64,000 nucleotides of DNA from Brachionus rotundiformis (taxonomy: Eukaryota; Rotifera; Eurotatoria; Ploima; Brachionidae). Under the pieces are notes generated by a model. It saw nothing but the letters and a program-made list of their open reading frames with translations. It made no database searches and was not told the DNA's origin. Shown piece after piece: positions 11,401-21,831 of this stretch. Position 1 is the first letter of the stretch, and each line of letters starts with the position of its first letter. A program made the translations under genes and the position numbers. The stretch spans positions 4,278,327-4,342,326 of the forward strand of contig JAESIW010000200.1 of NCBI GenBank assembly GCA_016802295.1, given 5' to 3'.

Positions 11401-13127
11401 ATCTCCATTAGATACCCACATCAATGAAATTACTTCCATGAATTTCCGTAAGTCTGACTCAGATTCAACAAGACCTTTTAGCTGGTATCTTAGCATTTCT
11501 TTGCCAATAAACGACTGAACGCTATTTGTTCGATCTAAGCAGTCCATACAATTTGTGCGAATAAATTTTTGCTGAGTTTTAATTGAAGAGGAAGAATATT
11601 GTTTTGAGCCACCATTGCAGTTGGAATAAAAAAATACATCTTTAGATAGATTATTTTGATAGAAATTGCTAATTATTTCTCTCCATAATTTATAACCAAG
11701 AGACAACTTGTTGTTTTTCATTTCTTGATGATAGTCGAAATTTGTATAAAGTAACTGGTTTTGCGTATAAAAAGGTGAGAATTCACATAGTTTTCGATAG
11801 AACTCACTTAAATCCTCCTCATCTCCTTTGGTCCCAAGTAAATTCAGTACAAATATACTAGTACCATATTCTTGAAGTAAGAATTGAATATGACGTTCAA
11901 AAGCAGGATAACACGCTTGGATACTCCGAGAAATTTTGAGTTTGTGGGATCCAACTTGAATTCCAGTTTGCTCAAAAAATACCGGAACTGAACCTCTTAA
12001 CTGAAGAAATGAGGTTTCTTCTTCAGTGTCGGTTGAATAAATGAATTGCTCTGTTTCAACAAAGTTTGCACAACTTCCATGATCATTTATTCCACGGCAA
12101 TTAAATCGCGTGCCTACACGTTCAGTGCTTAAACGGGATATCAAACCAACACGATAAACTTTTGCTTGAAGTAAAACTTTCTTTATTTCAACATAGCCAC
12201 AAATAATTTTTAGTAACCATAAGTTTGTGTCTACATTTAAGCGACGCAATGGTATGTGCAAATTGTAATTCCAAAGAAATTTTTTGTCAGTTTTGTAAGA
12301 TAATTCACGAGCCTGACATGACAGTGTCAAATCGTATATAAGTGTCGAATCATTTGATAATGAAAAATAAAATACACCTGAACATAGAAGTTTTCTTATA
12401 ATTAATAAAATAAAATTAAAATTTTGTTTTAAATAATAAATAAATTTTTTAATTATACGAAAACTAATTGAAAATATATATCTAATCTCAGGAGGAGAAA
12501 ATGTTTAAAACTGACTAAAAAAGGAAGATAATCGCAAATTTTTCATTTAAAAATATAAAAAATATGCCTATAAAAAGAAATAATTCTTAAATCCTTAATA
12601 AATAAATACCCATGCATTTATAAATAAGATTGGAATATCAATTTAAAGATTTAGAAATTTAATTTTTTAAAACCATACTTTAAATCATTTATAAAGTCAT
12701 TGCTTGCATTTAACATATTTTGCGAATTTATATACGAATTTGAATCTTCGAACAATGGCAAAACAAAGATGTCCATTATCTTCATAAATTCAAATGACCG
12801 ATAAGTTCCAACAGATTGAGCATCTTTGACAAAAATAAGATAATATTGCGTTGTAGATTGCTGATAATTTTGTGTCTGATCACTTGGAATGCTTAGTAAA
12901 CCAAGACAACCACATCCAGTAAAAACATTTGCAAAAGATGGTGACATTACAGAATTCGTTTGGGAATCTGTTAATTGATTCCATTCCTCATTACTTAAGC
13001 TATTAATACATAAAGCATTATTTTTAACGCGAATCTTAAGCTTTTCTTCCTTGATATAATCTGAAGAAAGCACATAACTACTACCAAACGAGTAAACTCG
13101 CATCGATGAGAATCTCCGTATATTCAT
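8453..13127 (-). CDS. SYNJ: synaptojanin, dual phosphoinositide phosphatase
   Basis: Six exons read on the minus strand: 13127-12679, 12394-10272, 10108-10006, 9955-9752, 9701-9456 and 9407-8453. They close to 1359 codons plus stop. The N-terminal SAC domain carries the CX5RT motif in RTNCMDCLDRTN with the catalytic Cys near residue 432. The central inositol 5-phosphatase domain has TWNINGG (about 580), GNKGAV (about 714), CGDLNYRI (about 780), PAWTDR and SDHRPV, all catalytic signatures intact. An RRM-like segment follows, then a proline-rich tail with several PPPLPP and PKLPPR SH3-binding runs and one DPF motif. I see no NPF repeats. The family removes phosphates from PI4P and PI(4,5)P2 to uncoat clathrin vesicles at synapses. 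The join of exons 1 and 2 gives a gapless match to the family around DLKKLLCSGVFYF, which fixes that splice. The start ATG gives a short N-terminus similar to other synaptojanins. Confidence 0.93.
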
Positions 13128-13923
13128 TTTCGATTCATGTAGTTTTGTTTTCTATTGACACTCTACAAATAAAAGAGAATAATTACTAATTTAGGCTTCG
13201 AAGAGGAAAATATTAAAATATAAAAAATAATTCATTAGATTTTTTTTTTTTTTCTCTTTTTTGACATACAGCCGACTTTATTTATCATTATGATTGAATG
13301 TTAAATTAAAATTTAGTTAAGTAATGTAATGAAATTTTAGCACAAATCGTATTATTTTGTTTCGTTGGCATATTTAATACTATTTGTAAATGAAATATTT
13401 TAGGAAAATAATTATTTAAATGAATTAGATACAAGTCGACAGTGGCATAGAAATTAAGGCTGATTTTATCAAAATCATATTTTTAAGCATTTATTTCAAA
13501 AGGAAACAGTTAAATGTTAACAAACAAATATTTTAAACCTTTAAAAGATTTTATTTTCTAGTTGATTATGCTAATATTTTTTATAATATTATATGAAAAT
13601 TAAACAAATTTTATTAGGGAAACGATAAAAAATAATTACGCTTAATAAAACCATTCGTTTAGAATTTTAAAGTCAACTTAATGTGTTAGAGAAACCAAAA
13701 TAATATTAACATGAATTATTCTGTCAAAAAATGAAAAAAAAATGTTGTATATATTTTTTTAGATTTAAAAAGTGTTTTTTAAATAATAAATCATTAATTA
13801 AAGGAAGTTTAAATTTCAGGAATCTTCAATTCAATTTTTTACTTTGTATTTTAAAAAATGGTACCTATATATGTTTTGTTATTTAATCTCGTTTTAAAAT
13901 AATACAATTAAAAATAAAAATTG
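13128..13923. other. intergenic stretch with poly-T tract
   Basis: About 800 bases between the start of synaptojanin and the end of the 7TM receptor gene, both on the minus strand. It is AT-rich with a T-tract at about 13240-13253. No coding similarity or RNA gene is visible. It should contain the synaptojanin promoter. Confidence 0.5.
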
Positions 13924-15042
13924 TTAAGATGGCTTTATTTTAAACTTTTTTGAAAAATTAATAAAATTTATCCAGAATTTAAAACAAATTTGAATAGAAA
14001 TTTTTTTAAATCGCTTGTTGCTGTGATAATACAAAAAAAAATTAAATATATATGTTAAATATACTAATAGAGCTGCTATTTTTATTAAATCGTTATACTT
14101 GTTTTCGTTATCAAAATTTCTTAAAATAAAAAATATAAGAATTGGTATTCTTCCAACCATGCAACATGAGCAAGTTATAAAGACCATTATTGTTTGTTTA
14201 TTTTCACATTTCTTTATTCGATTGATTAAACCCGTTCTTTTATAAATAAACTTATTATCTTTAATTTCTCTAACCAATGGTAAATTTTTCACTTTGATTA
14301 CAATTTCATCTTTGTGCATGATTATTTTGTTATTCGAGTTTGCTGACAAAAAAAATTTTTTTTTTCTTGACAAATCATTTTTAAAACGAACAAAAATGAA
14401 AAAATTCAATAAAATTAAAATTGCTAGATTAAAACCATCTCGAAAAATAAAACTTGTTAATTCCAGAACAGATTTTAGTGTAGTATCAAAGAATTTACTT
14501 TTTTCTATTAAATAAATTGGATCCATCTCATTTTTATTTATCTTGACTATCTTGTAAATAAAAATTTGGTATGAAAAAATTAGAGCACTCAGTAAATAAA
14601 TTATCAAATTGATGATTTTGTAGAATTTAAAAAGACAAAATAATCTTATTCGAGTTAACTTGCTACGAAGTAGAATTAAGCAACAAAAAGTTGATAAAAT
14701 TCTGTTAATTATAGCCGACAACTCAAATATGCTGGCCCCATATACAATAAAAGCTATAAAATATATCTGTGCAAAATATGTTTTAGATATTTCACATGTT
14801 CGGCAGTAGAAAATTGTCTTTAAAGATGTTACAAGTAAATCAAAAAGTATGCTTAAAGATTCCATTTTAAGATATTTATACAACAACTCTTTAAATTCAG
14901 GATTTGAAAAAATGATGAAGCTTAGCGAATACAAAATAGAACCACAAATACCAACAATTGGAAAAATATAAGTGAATAATAAATCATTTTTTTCCTCGTA
15001 AATAACCACAACTTTTGAAGTTTGAATTGTGAAATTAACCAT
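13924..15042 (-). CDS. orphan class A-like 7TM G-protein-coupled receptor
   Basis: An intronless gene of 372 codons starting at a true ATG (15042). Seven hydrophobic helices are clear: about 22-47, 58-80, 88-118, 143-166, 193-222, 288-312 and 322-347. The end of helix 3 reads ELSAIINRILS, where an NRI replaces the usual DRY. Helix 7 ends NFFLYYHSNKRFKK, a divergent NPxxY followed by a basic helix 8. A Cys pair (CRTC) sits in the first extracellular region, but the second extracellular loop has no Cys, so the usual loop disulphide seems absent. A Lys-rich third intracellular loop separates helices 5 and 6. The ligand cannot be told. Such divergent rhodopsin-like receptors are often peptide or chemosensory receptors expanded in invertebrates; that role is an inference. 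A TATA-like TTATAAAC lies about 45 bases upstream, near 15083-15092. Confidence 0.75.
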   Translation of the reverse strand: MVNFTIQTSKVVVIYEEKNDLLFTYIFPIVGICGSILYSLSFIIFSNPEFKELLYKYLKMESLSILFDLLVTSLKTIFYCRTCEISKTYFAQIYFIAFIVYGASIFELSAIINRILSTFCCLILLRSKLTRIRLFCLFKFYKIINLIIYLLSALIFSYQIFIYKIVKINKNEMDPIYLIEKSKFFDTTLKSVLELTSFIFRDGFNLAILILLNFFIFVRFKNDLSRKKKFFLSANSNNKIIMHKDEIVIKVKNLPLVREIKDNKFIYKRTGLINRIKKCENKQTIMVFITCSCCMVGRIPILIFFILRNFDNENKYNDLIKIAALLVYLTYIFNFFLYYHSNKRFKKISIQICFKFWINFINFSKKFKIKPS

Positions 15043-15519
15043 TTCTAAAAAATTTAATTAGTACTGTATACTGATTTTGATATGTTTATAACAGTTTTGA
15101 TTCAAGGTGTGCCGGTAAATAATAACATCTAAGATAAATCACGAATTTAATTTACAATTTGAAATCTCAATAATAACATTTATTGTTTTATTTTTATTTT
15201 TATCATGTATATGAGGTGTAATTAAATAAAAGTTTAGTTAATATTAATAAGGCCTTAATTATCGATTTACTATTCAAAAATTAGTGTTTTAACACAATTT
15301 TCTTAATCATATATTCATGCATTAATAAAAGAAATATATGTCATCAATATTAATATTTAAAATTATTAAATGTTTTGAATTCTTCATTTGAAAATCTGAA
15401 AACCAAATTTAAAAATTTTTGAGAAAATTTCAATTTATATATGAAATGTGAAATTATATTTTTCTGAAATATATAAAATGTAGTGAATAATTATCGTAAA
15501 AGGTTAGAAAAAAATTAAA
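15043..15519. other. divergent intergenic region, receptor gene and BUD13
   Basis: Some 477 bases separate the start of the 7TM receptor (-) from BUD13 (+), so both promoters must lie here. A TATA-like element for the receptor is near 15083-15092. I see nothing coding. Confidence 0.45.
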
Positions 15520-16991
15520 ATGCAAGACTATTTGGAAAAACCAAAAAAAAAAAAAAGAAAGAAGAACAGAATTCTAAAAGAAAACCTAGAAAGTACTCTA
15601 AATAATTATTTGTAATAATTATCTATTATAAAAAAGTTTTCAAATAATCGACGATGATATAAATATAAATGAATTAATAACTACTCAAGAAAGTGAAATT
15701 CTTGTTGATTTGCTCGACCCGGAAGGTCCATCAATTGTAAATGATGTAATTCCGGAAGAAAAGCCAAAGAATGATTCTACAAATAAATGGATAAAATTGG
15801 ATTTTTTAGATCAAGAGAATACGGACCAAGAAGAAAATTCAAAAAATTTATTCAAAAAAAGAACAAGTATTAAAAAAAATGTTATGAGAGATTTTATTCA
15901 TTTTTCTTTTTTATCAGTAAAATCTGTTAAAACAAATGATAGCGATGACTTAGACGAAATTCCGAGAAAAAAGTATGCACAAGATTCTGATCTAAGTCCG
16001 GGTTTGTATTACAAAAATTTTCAGTTTAAATACATATTAAATTGATAAAAATTCAGAAAGACAAAAAATAAATGATATAGATGATGATGATTTAGATATG
16101 ATTCCAAGACGTCATAAATCTCAAGAGGACATGTCACCACGTAGCATAACAAATTCATTTGTAATAATCATAACAATAATTTCAATTTAGCTAGACGAAC
16201 TGAAAAAAATTTTGATACCTCAAACGAAGATTTGGATTATGTTCAGAGAATTAAGAGAGAAAAATCTCCTTCTGGTATGAATACTTCTAAAGAATAAAAT
16301 ACTTATTGAAAAATTTAATAAAACTTTAGAAAGGATCAAAAAAGTAAAACAAAATTCAGAAAGTATGAATTTATTAAATGATATAGTCTAATTCAATAAT
16401 TATCTTGTATAGATGATGAAATAGATGAAACTAAAGTAAGAGTTAGAAAACTAACCAAAGAAGAAGAAACAAAAAAAGGTAATTAATGGCCAATTTTTAT
16501 CATCTTTTAGACTAAACTTTTTTTATTTTTAGCGAAAGATGCTGCCTTAAAAGAAAAGTATTCTCAATGGAAAATGGGTTTAGTACAAAAAAAAGAAAAA
16601 GAGGAAAAGATTGCTGAATTTTTATATGAATCTGAAAAACCTCTTGCAAGATATGCTGACGATAAAGACCTTGATGCTATGTTGAAAAATCAAGAACGAG
16701 AAGGTAATTTTGCTAATTGTTTTAATGATAATTTCAAACTTTTGATGTTTAGACGATCCAATGTTGGCATATTTAAAAAAAAACAATCCTGAAGAAAAAC
16801 AAGTTGATGGAAAACCAAAGAATAAATACAGAGGACCTCCTGCACCACCAAACCGTTACAATATTCTTCCAGGGTCTAAATGGGACGGAGTTGATAGATC
16901 AAATGGGTTTGAAAAAAAATACTTTGAGAGTATAAATGCAAAAAAAGTTTTCGAGCAAGAAGCCTACAAATGGAGTACAGAAGATATGTAG
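15520..16991 (+). CDS. BUD13: BUD13, RES-complex pre-mRNA splicing factor
   Basis: Exons 2-8 are firm: 15637-16001, 16057-16140, 16191-16274, 16330-16362, 16413-16478, 16533-16703 and 16753-16991. The C-terminus carries the BUD13 signature: PLARYADDKDLDAMLKNQ, PPAPPNRYNILPGSKWDGVD and the terminal YKWSTEDM. Exon 2 starts near IIDDDIN, like the IVDDD of other BUD13s. Exons 3 and 4 are both 84 nt and repeat a unit built on DDLDxIPR...SP, also present at the end of exon 2. The likely first exon starts at ATG 15520 (MQDYLEKPKKKK) and ends at donor GTACTC (15593). The frame only connects to exon 2 if the A14 run at 15543-15556 is one base longer, or if some other splice is used. BUD13 acts with Snu17 and Pml1 in the activated spliceosome. 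It is about 371 residues here, shorter than the human protein. Confidence 0.88.
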
Positions 16992-18051
16992 TAAAAATAA
17001 AGTTTATAAAATTACTTATTACTCTAAATTTAAAATCATATGTAAATAAAATAAATCATCAAGAAAAATAATTTATTGATAAATGAGACTTACGAAAAAA
17101 TGGAATTTAAACTCTGTTTTGGCAAGGTTAACTTTATTTTGTCAATTTTCATATATTTAAAAGAGGAAATTATAAAATTTATTTCTTTAATTTTTTATTA
17201 AAAACAAATGCATAAAAAATAATGTAATCTTAAGATAGAAACTTTATTGATGAAATCGAAAAATTAATTTTAGAAAATTTAGAAAATGTATATGAAATCA
17301 TTACATAAAAATCAAATCTAAACAACATTAAATTTTCTATCTCGAACAATTTATAATTTGAAATTTACACTAAACAATTAATAAGCTTTATACAAATAAT
17401 AAGTTAATTACTTTAAATTTTTCTGTGATTTTTGATTCAAGAATTAAATGTCATATTTTTAAAAAACTATTTGTATCATAGATTATGAAAAGTTGAATAA
17501 ATCCTTAAGAACATTTAATATTTGAAAAAAGAATTTTTATTAATTTCTAGCTAAGGATATTCAAATTTCTTGGTAAAAAATTTTGTCTATTAGAGCATAA
17601 ATTTTTAAAAATAAAAACTAAATATTGTTTCAAATCATTGCATAATTTTTTTTCAAGTCTAATAAATTAAAATTCAAATAATTTGTATGTTTTTTAATTA
17701 ATCATATTTTAATTGACATCAGTCTTATACGAATCAATCATGCTGATCCAGCTTTCAGAATTATAAACATGAACTCATCGATTTGAAAACTTAATTTCTT
17801 ACCAAGAAAATTAATTCAAAAATTAAATAAAAAAATATTTTCTACCTTTCAAATAAATCAATTTTTTAAATTCAAGTAACTATTGTCAACCGAGCATATA
17901 ACATAAAATAAAGTTTTATTATTGGAAATTAAAGAATTTTAATCATAATTAAGTGTGTTTCATCAAATTTACAGTTTATCTGGTTTTAAAGACTCAAATT
18001 TTTTAATTTTTTTTTCAAATAAAATAATTTTTCAGAACTGTGTTAGTAAAA
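16992..18051. other. intergenic stretch upstream of nicotinamidase 1
   Basis: About 1.06 kb, AT-rich, with no coding similarity seen. A splice-acceptor-like TTTTTCAG ends at 18035, only 16 bases before the next gene's ATG, and may mark a leader intron or a trans-splice site. Confidence 0.45.
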
Positions 18052-19445
18052 ATGAATGGTCATTATGAAAATGGAGATTTTTTTTTAAAATACAGGAATC
18101 AAAAATTATTCAATGATAAAAATAGTATCGATGAATGCATGAGATATTTTGACAAAGATGGGTAAATAAATTTTAATAAATTTTACCTGAAAGTATTAAA
18201 GAATTGTTTATTTCTTAAAGGGATCAAGCTCTTGATTTGAATGAATTTGAGCAGCTTTTAAAGTCTTTGTTTTCTTTTAGTGGAAATGCATATTTTATAC
18301 AGAAACCTAGAATAAAAACAATGTTCAATTATTTCGATGAAAATAAAGTATTTTTTTTCATAATTGAAAAATTTAATTTAAAAAATTAACAAATTTTTCT
18401 CAGGATGATAAAATCCAACTTAATGAACTTAGTAATTTTTGGTTTAAAATAGTTAAAATGGTAAAATAAGAATTTTTTTTTGTTTATAACTTTTCTAATG
18501 TTGTATAGACACTCTTACCAAGAAGTGCATTAATTATTGTCGACGTGCAAAACGATTTTATAGACGGGACTTTAACACTTAAAAAATGTCCAGCTAAACA
18601 AAACGGTGCCGAAGTTGTTCCAATTATCAATGGTTTACTTGAAACAGTGCCTTTTGATTCAGTGGTCTATTCGCTTGACTGGCATCCTTCAGATCATTGC
18701 TCATTTATAGAAAACCTTCATCTTAGGAAATTGGACCAAAATTCACCGGTAAAAGACTTAAAGCGAAAATCAATTTTTTTTCATGATTTTGTATAGACAA
18801 AAGAAAACATAAAAACCCTAGATACAGTTATTTTTGAAAATTATCCATCAGTAAAGCAAAGACTATGGCCAGCTCATTGCATTCAAGATACTCATGGTGC
18901 TGAATTACACTCAGATCTAAAACGCATCGATGAGAAATCAGATTCATTAGGAAGATCTGTTATTTATGTTCATAAAGGAAGTAAATCAGACATTGATAGT
19001 TATTCAGCTTTTTTTGATAATTGCAGGTTAAATGAAACAACATTAGATGCTGATCTAAAAAAGAATGGCATAACAGATATTTATGTGTGTGGTCTTGCTG
19101 CAGATGTTTGTGTTGGTAATTCAAGTTATTCTCTAAAGACTTTATAGATAAAACTAAATTTTAGCTGCTACATCTTACGACGGACTTGAGCTTAACTATC
19201 GAGTTATTTTCATTGAAGATGCTACAAGAGGAGTAGATCTTGAAGATATAGAATATCAAAAAAAAAGGCTAGTAAATAATGGTGCATTGGTGGTAAAAAG
19301 CAAAGATGTAAGTTTTTTATAGTTGAAAATTTTATCATTTGATTGTTCCTTTAAGGTATATAATATGGTGACATGCAGAGACAGAAAACCTGAGTTAGGA
19401 TATGCAGCTTTTTTATCACTATTTGGCTCAAAATTGAATGAATAA
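18052..19445 (+). CDS. nicotinamidase with N-terminal EF-hand pair, copy 1
   Basis: Seven exons, 18052-18161, 18221-18347, 18404-18460, 18509-18748, 18797-19115, 19165-19307 and 19356-19445, close to 361 codons plus stop. The first about 95 residues hold two EF-hand loops: DKDGDQALDLNE, and DENKDDKIQLNE. Both keep acidic or Asn residues at positions 1, 3, 5 and a Glu at position 12. The rest is an isochorismatase-fold nicotinamidase: Asp of VDVQNDF, metal-site DWHPSDH, WPAHCIQ, Lys of HKGSKSD and Cys of ADVCVG form the expected Asp-Lys-Cys triad and metal site. The enzyme turns nicotinamide into nicotinic acid for NAD salvage, a route present in many invertebrates and absent from vertebrates. 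EF-hand plus nicotinamidase is the architecture of Drosophila Naam. The EF-hands may bring calcium control, which is an inference. A similar gene follows in tandem. Confidence 0.92.
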
Positions 19446-20438
19446 AATAGTTTTAAGTCAGCTATTCTAATTCAATATAACAATTTTATAAATCTCTTTT
19501 TTTAGTCCCTAAAAAAATTTATTGTCAATTTTTAGCTTATTTTCTCAATAAATATTTTTAAAAGAAAAGCAAATAATTCTTTGTCAAATATACTTTAATC
19601 TAAATATTTAACCTATTAAAAATTATCAATACGAATTTTAATCAATAAGAGATTTTAATCAATAAGTATATTTTTTTGATTAGTTAAAGAATTCATCAGC
19701 TTTCTTTCTTAGAAATTCTTAGAGTTTATATTTCATAATGTCTTATATTAAAATTTTAAACTACAGAGCATATGAGTTTTTTGCTATTTTATTTAGAGAC
19801 TTAAATCTTACAGGAAACTAGTAATAAAAGTTTTTTTCTAGCTTCCCTTTTTAAAAAAGCCAATTATTTCATTTATTAATTAGTTTTCCTTAGTCAGATT
19901 TTAATTTCAGGTTAACTGTATTTTCAATTATTCATGATTTACGTCATCCTATACAAAAGAACAAAATGACAAAACTATTTAAAAAGTTTTCTTCCTTATA
20001 AAACACATAGCGAATTTAAGCCAATTTAAAAAGAAACGAAATTTTCGATTGGTTTATTTGTATTAAATAATTAAGCTAGTCAAATTTTTCTATTAAATAA
20101 AAGTAAGCAGAACTTAAGAAAAAGCATTCGTTATTTTTTCAAAAAAAATTATTACTCGAATTAGTATTTATGAATAAAATTTGCATGAGGAAACAATCGG
20201 ATAAGTAATCAGATCATATTTACCAAATCTATTTTATTTAGTGACGCATTTTTATATATCTAGTTTTAATTAAATGATTTTTTTTTCATAATAACTTATA
20301 CACTATATTTTGATTTTCATCTAAACTACTTTTATAGAAAAAAAATTCAACTGATTTAAATAGAATTTTTCGCACTAATATTTAAAAATACAAATTTTTT
20401 ATTAATTTTAGAATATTTACCAATTAGACAAGTTTAAA
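19446..20438. other. spacer between the two nicotinamidase genes
   Basis: About 1 kb, AT-rich, between tandem copies. It holds a two-unit direct repeat of ATTTTAATCAATAAG at 19635-19649 and 19652-19666. An acceptor-like TTAATTTTAG ends at 20411, 27 bases before the second copy's ATG. No gene remnant is evident. Confidence 0.45.
19635..19666 (+). repeat. two-copy 17-bp-period direct repeat
   Basis: The 15-mer ATTTTAATCAATAAG occurs twice with a two-base spacer. It is small, and may be simple replication slippage. Confidence 0.5.
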
Positions 20439-21831
20439 ATGCCAAGTTCAGCTTCAATCGATCTGTTTTATAGATATAAAATTAATAATAAGCTCTCTGA
20501 TTCAGAAGCGATACAAGAATGCTTTAATTCATTGGATACAAAGAGGTTTTCTAATTCGTTTTAATTAATTAAAATTAATATAATCTCTTTTTTATAGAAA
20601 TGGCTATTTAGAAAACCCAGAATTTAGGATTTTTTTAAATGGTCTTTTTGCAAACAAAAGCAAGCCTTATCTTTTATCGAATAATGAAGTTGACAAAATT
20701 TTCAATATATTTTGCGATAGAAAAGTAAGATATCATCAAATTGTCAATCAAATTTAATAATTTATTTTAAGAATCAAAAATTGTTCTTAAATGATTTTAA
20801 AAATTTATGGTTGAAATTTGTAATTCCTGTAAGTTATACATTTTACAGATCAAAATATTTGTGAGTAAATTTTTTTTAACATAGACGGTTCGTCCCAAAA
20901 CTGCTTTAGTTATTGTTGATGTACAAAATGATTTCATAGATGGTACAATGGCCATTAGCAAGTGTCCTTCGGGTCAAAATGGATCAGAAGTTGTACCTTG
21001 TATTAATGATTTGATTAAAACGGTTCCATTTGATGCGATTGTATATACATTTGATTGGCATCCTCGAGATCATTGTTCGTTTATTGAAAACATTGGTATA
21101 CGAAAATTAGCCTCTAATTCTCCAGTAAAAATTCTTTAATTTTTACATTCCTAAATTTATTTGTTCAATTTATATTAATAGACAAGAAAAAACATAAAAG
21201 TAAACGACACAGTTATTTTCGAAAAATATCCAGATATTGAACAAAAACTTTGGCCAGCTCATTGCATTCAAGGCACACATGGCTCGATGCTTCATCCAGA
21301 TTTAATATTAGTCGACGCTAACTCGGATCCATTTAAACGATCTGTAATCAAAACATTTAAAGGTATCAAATCAGATATAGATAGCTATTCTGCTTTTTTT
21401 GATAATTGTAAACTTAATGAGACAAACTTAAACTCAGATCTCAAGAAACATGGAATAAATGAAATTTATGTTTGCGGTTTAGCTGGAGATGTTTGTGTTG
21501 GTAAGACAATCATTTAAAAAAAAATTCAAAAATTAATTTAACTAAATCAACTTATAATTAGCTGCAACGTGTAATGATGCTCTTGATTTAGGGTATCGTG
21601 TGGTTTTTATTGAAGATGCTTGTAGAGCTATTTGTGTTGAAGATATTGAACGTCAAAAAATGAAGCTTTCTAATAGAAATGCAGTTATCACTACATCAAA
21701 TCAAGTAGATATTAAAAAAAAAACATATTAACATTTAAATAACTGTTTTTAATCATTAGGTTACAAATATGGTAACGGGAAGAGATCGTCGCCCTGAATT
21801 AGCATACATTACTTTAAATTTGAAAAACTGA
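20439..21831 (+). CDS. nicotinamidase with degraded EF-hands, copy 2
   Basis: Seven exons, 20439-20545, 20598-20724, 20772-20828, 20885-21124, 21182-21500, 21562-21704 and 21760-21831, give 354 codons plus stop. Exons 2 to 6 are exactly the same length as in the upstream copy (127, 57, 240, 319, 143 nt), which proves tandem duplication. Catalytic residues are kept: VDVQNDF, DWHPRDH, WPAHCIQ, FKGIKSD and GDVCVG. So it should be an active nicotinamidase. The EF-hand half has diverged strongly. Loop 1 reads DTKRNGYLENPE, with Lys at position 3, and loop 2 reads DRKNQKLFLNDF, with no acidic residue at position 12. Calcium binding is therefore weakened or lost. The C-terminus is six residues shorter than copy 1. 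Two isoenzymes with different regulation or tissue use is an inference. Confidence 0.92.

Noticed and set aside
12600..12680. Reading synaptojanin exon 1 through to its own stop at 12651
   Set aside because: Splicing at GTATGG (12678) to an acceptor ending at 12395 gives a gapless family match and correct phase, so the read-through end is intronic.
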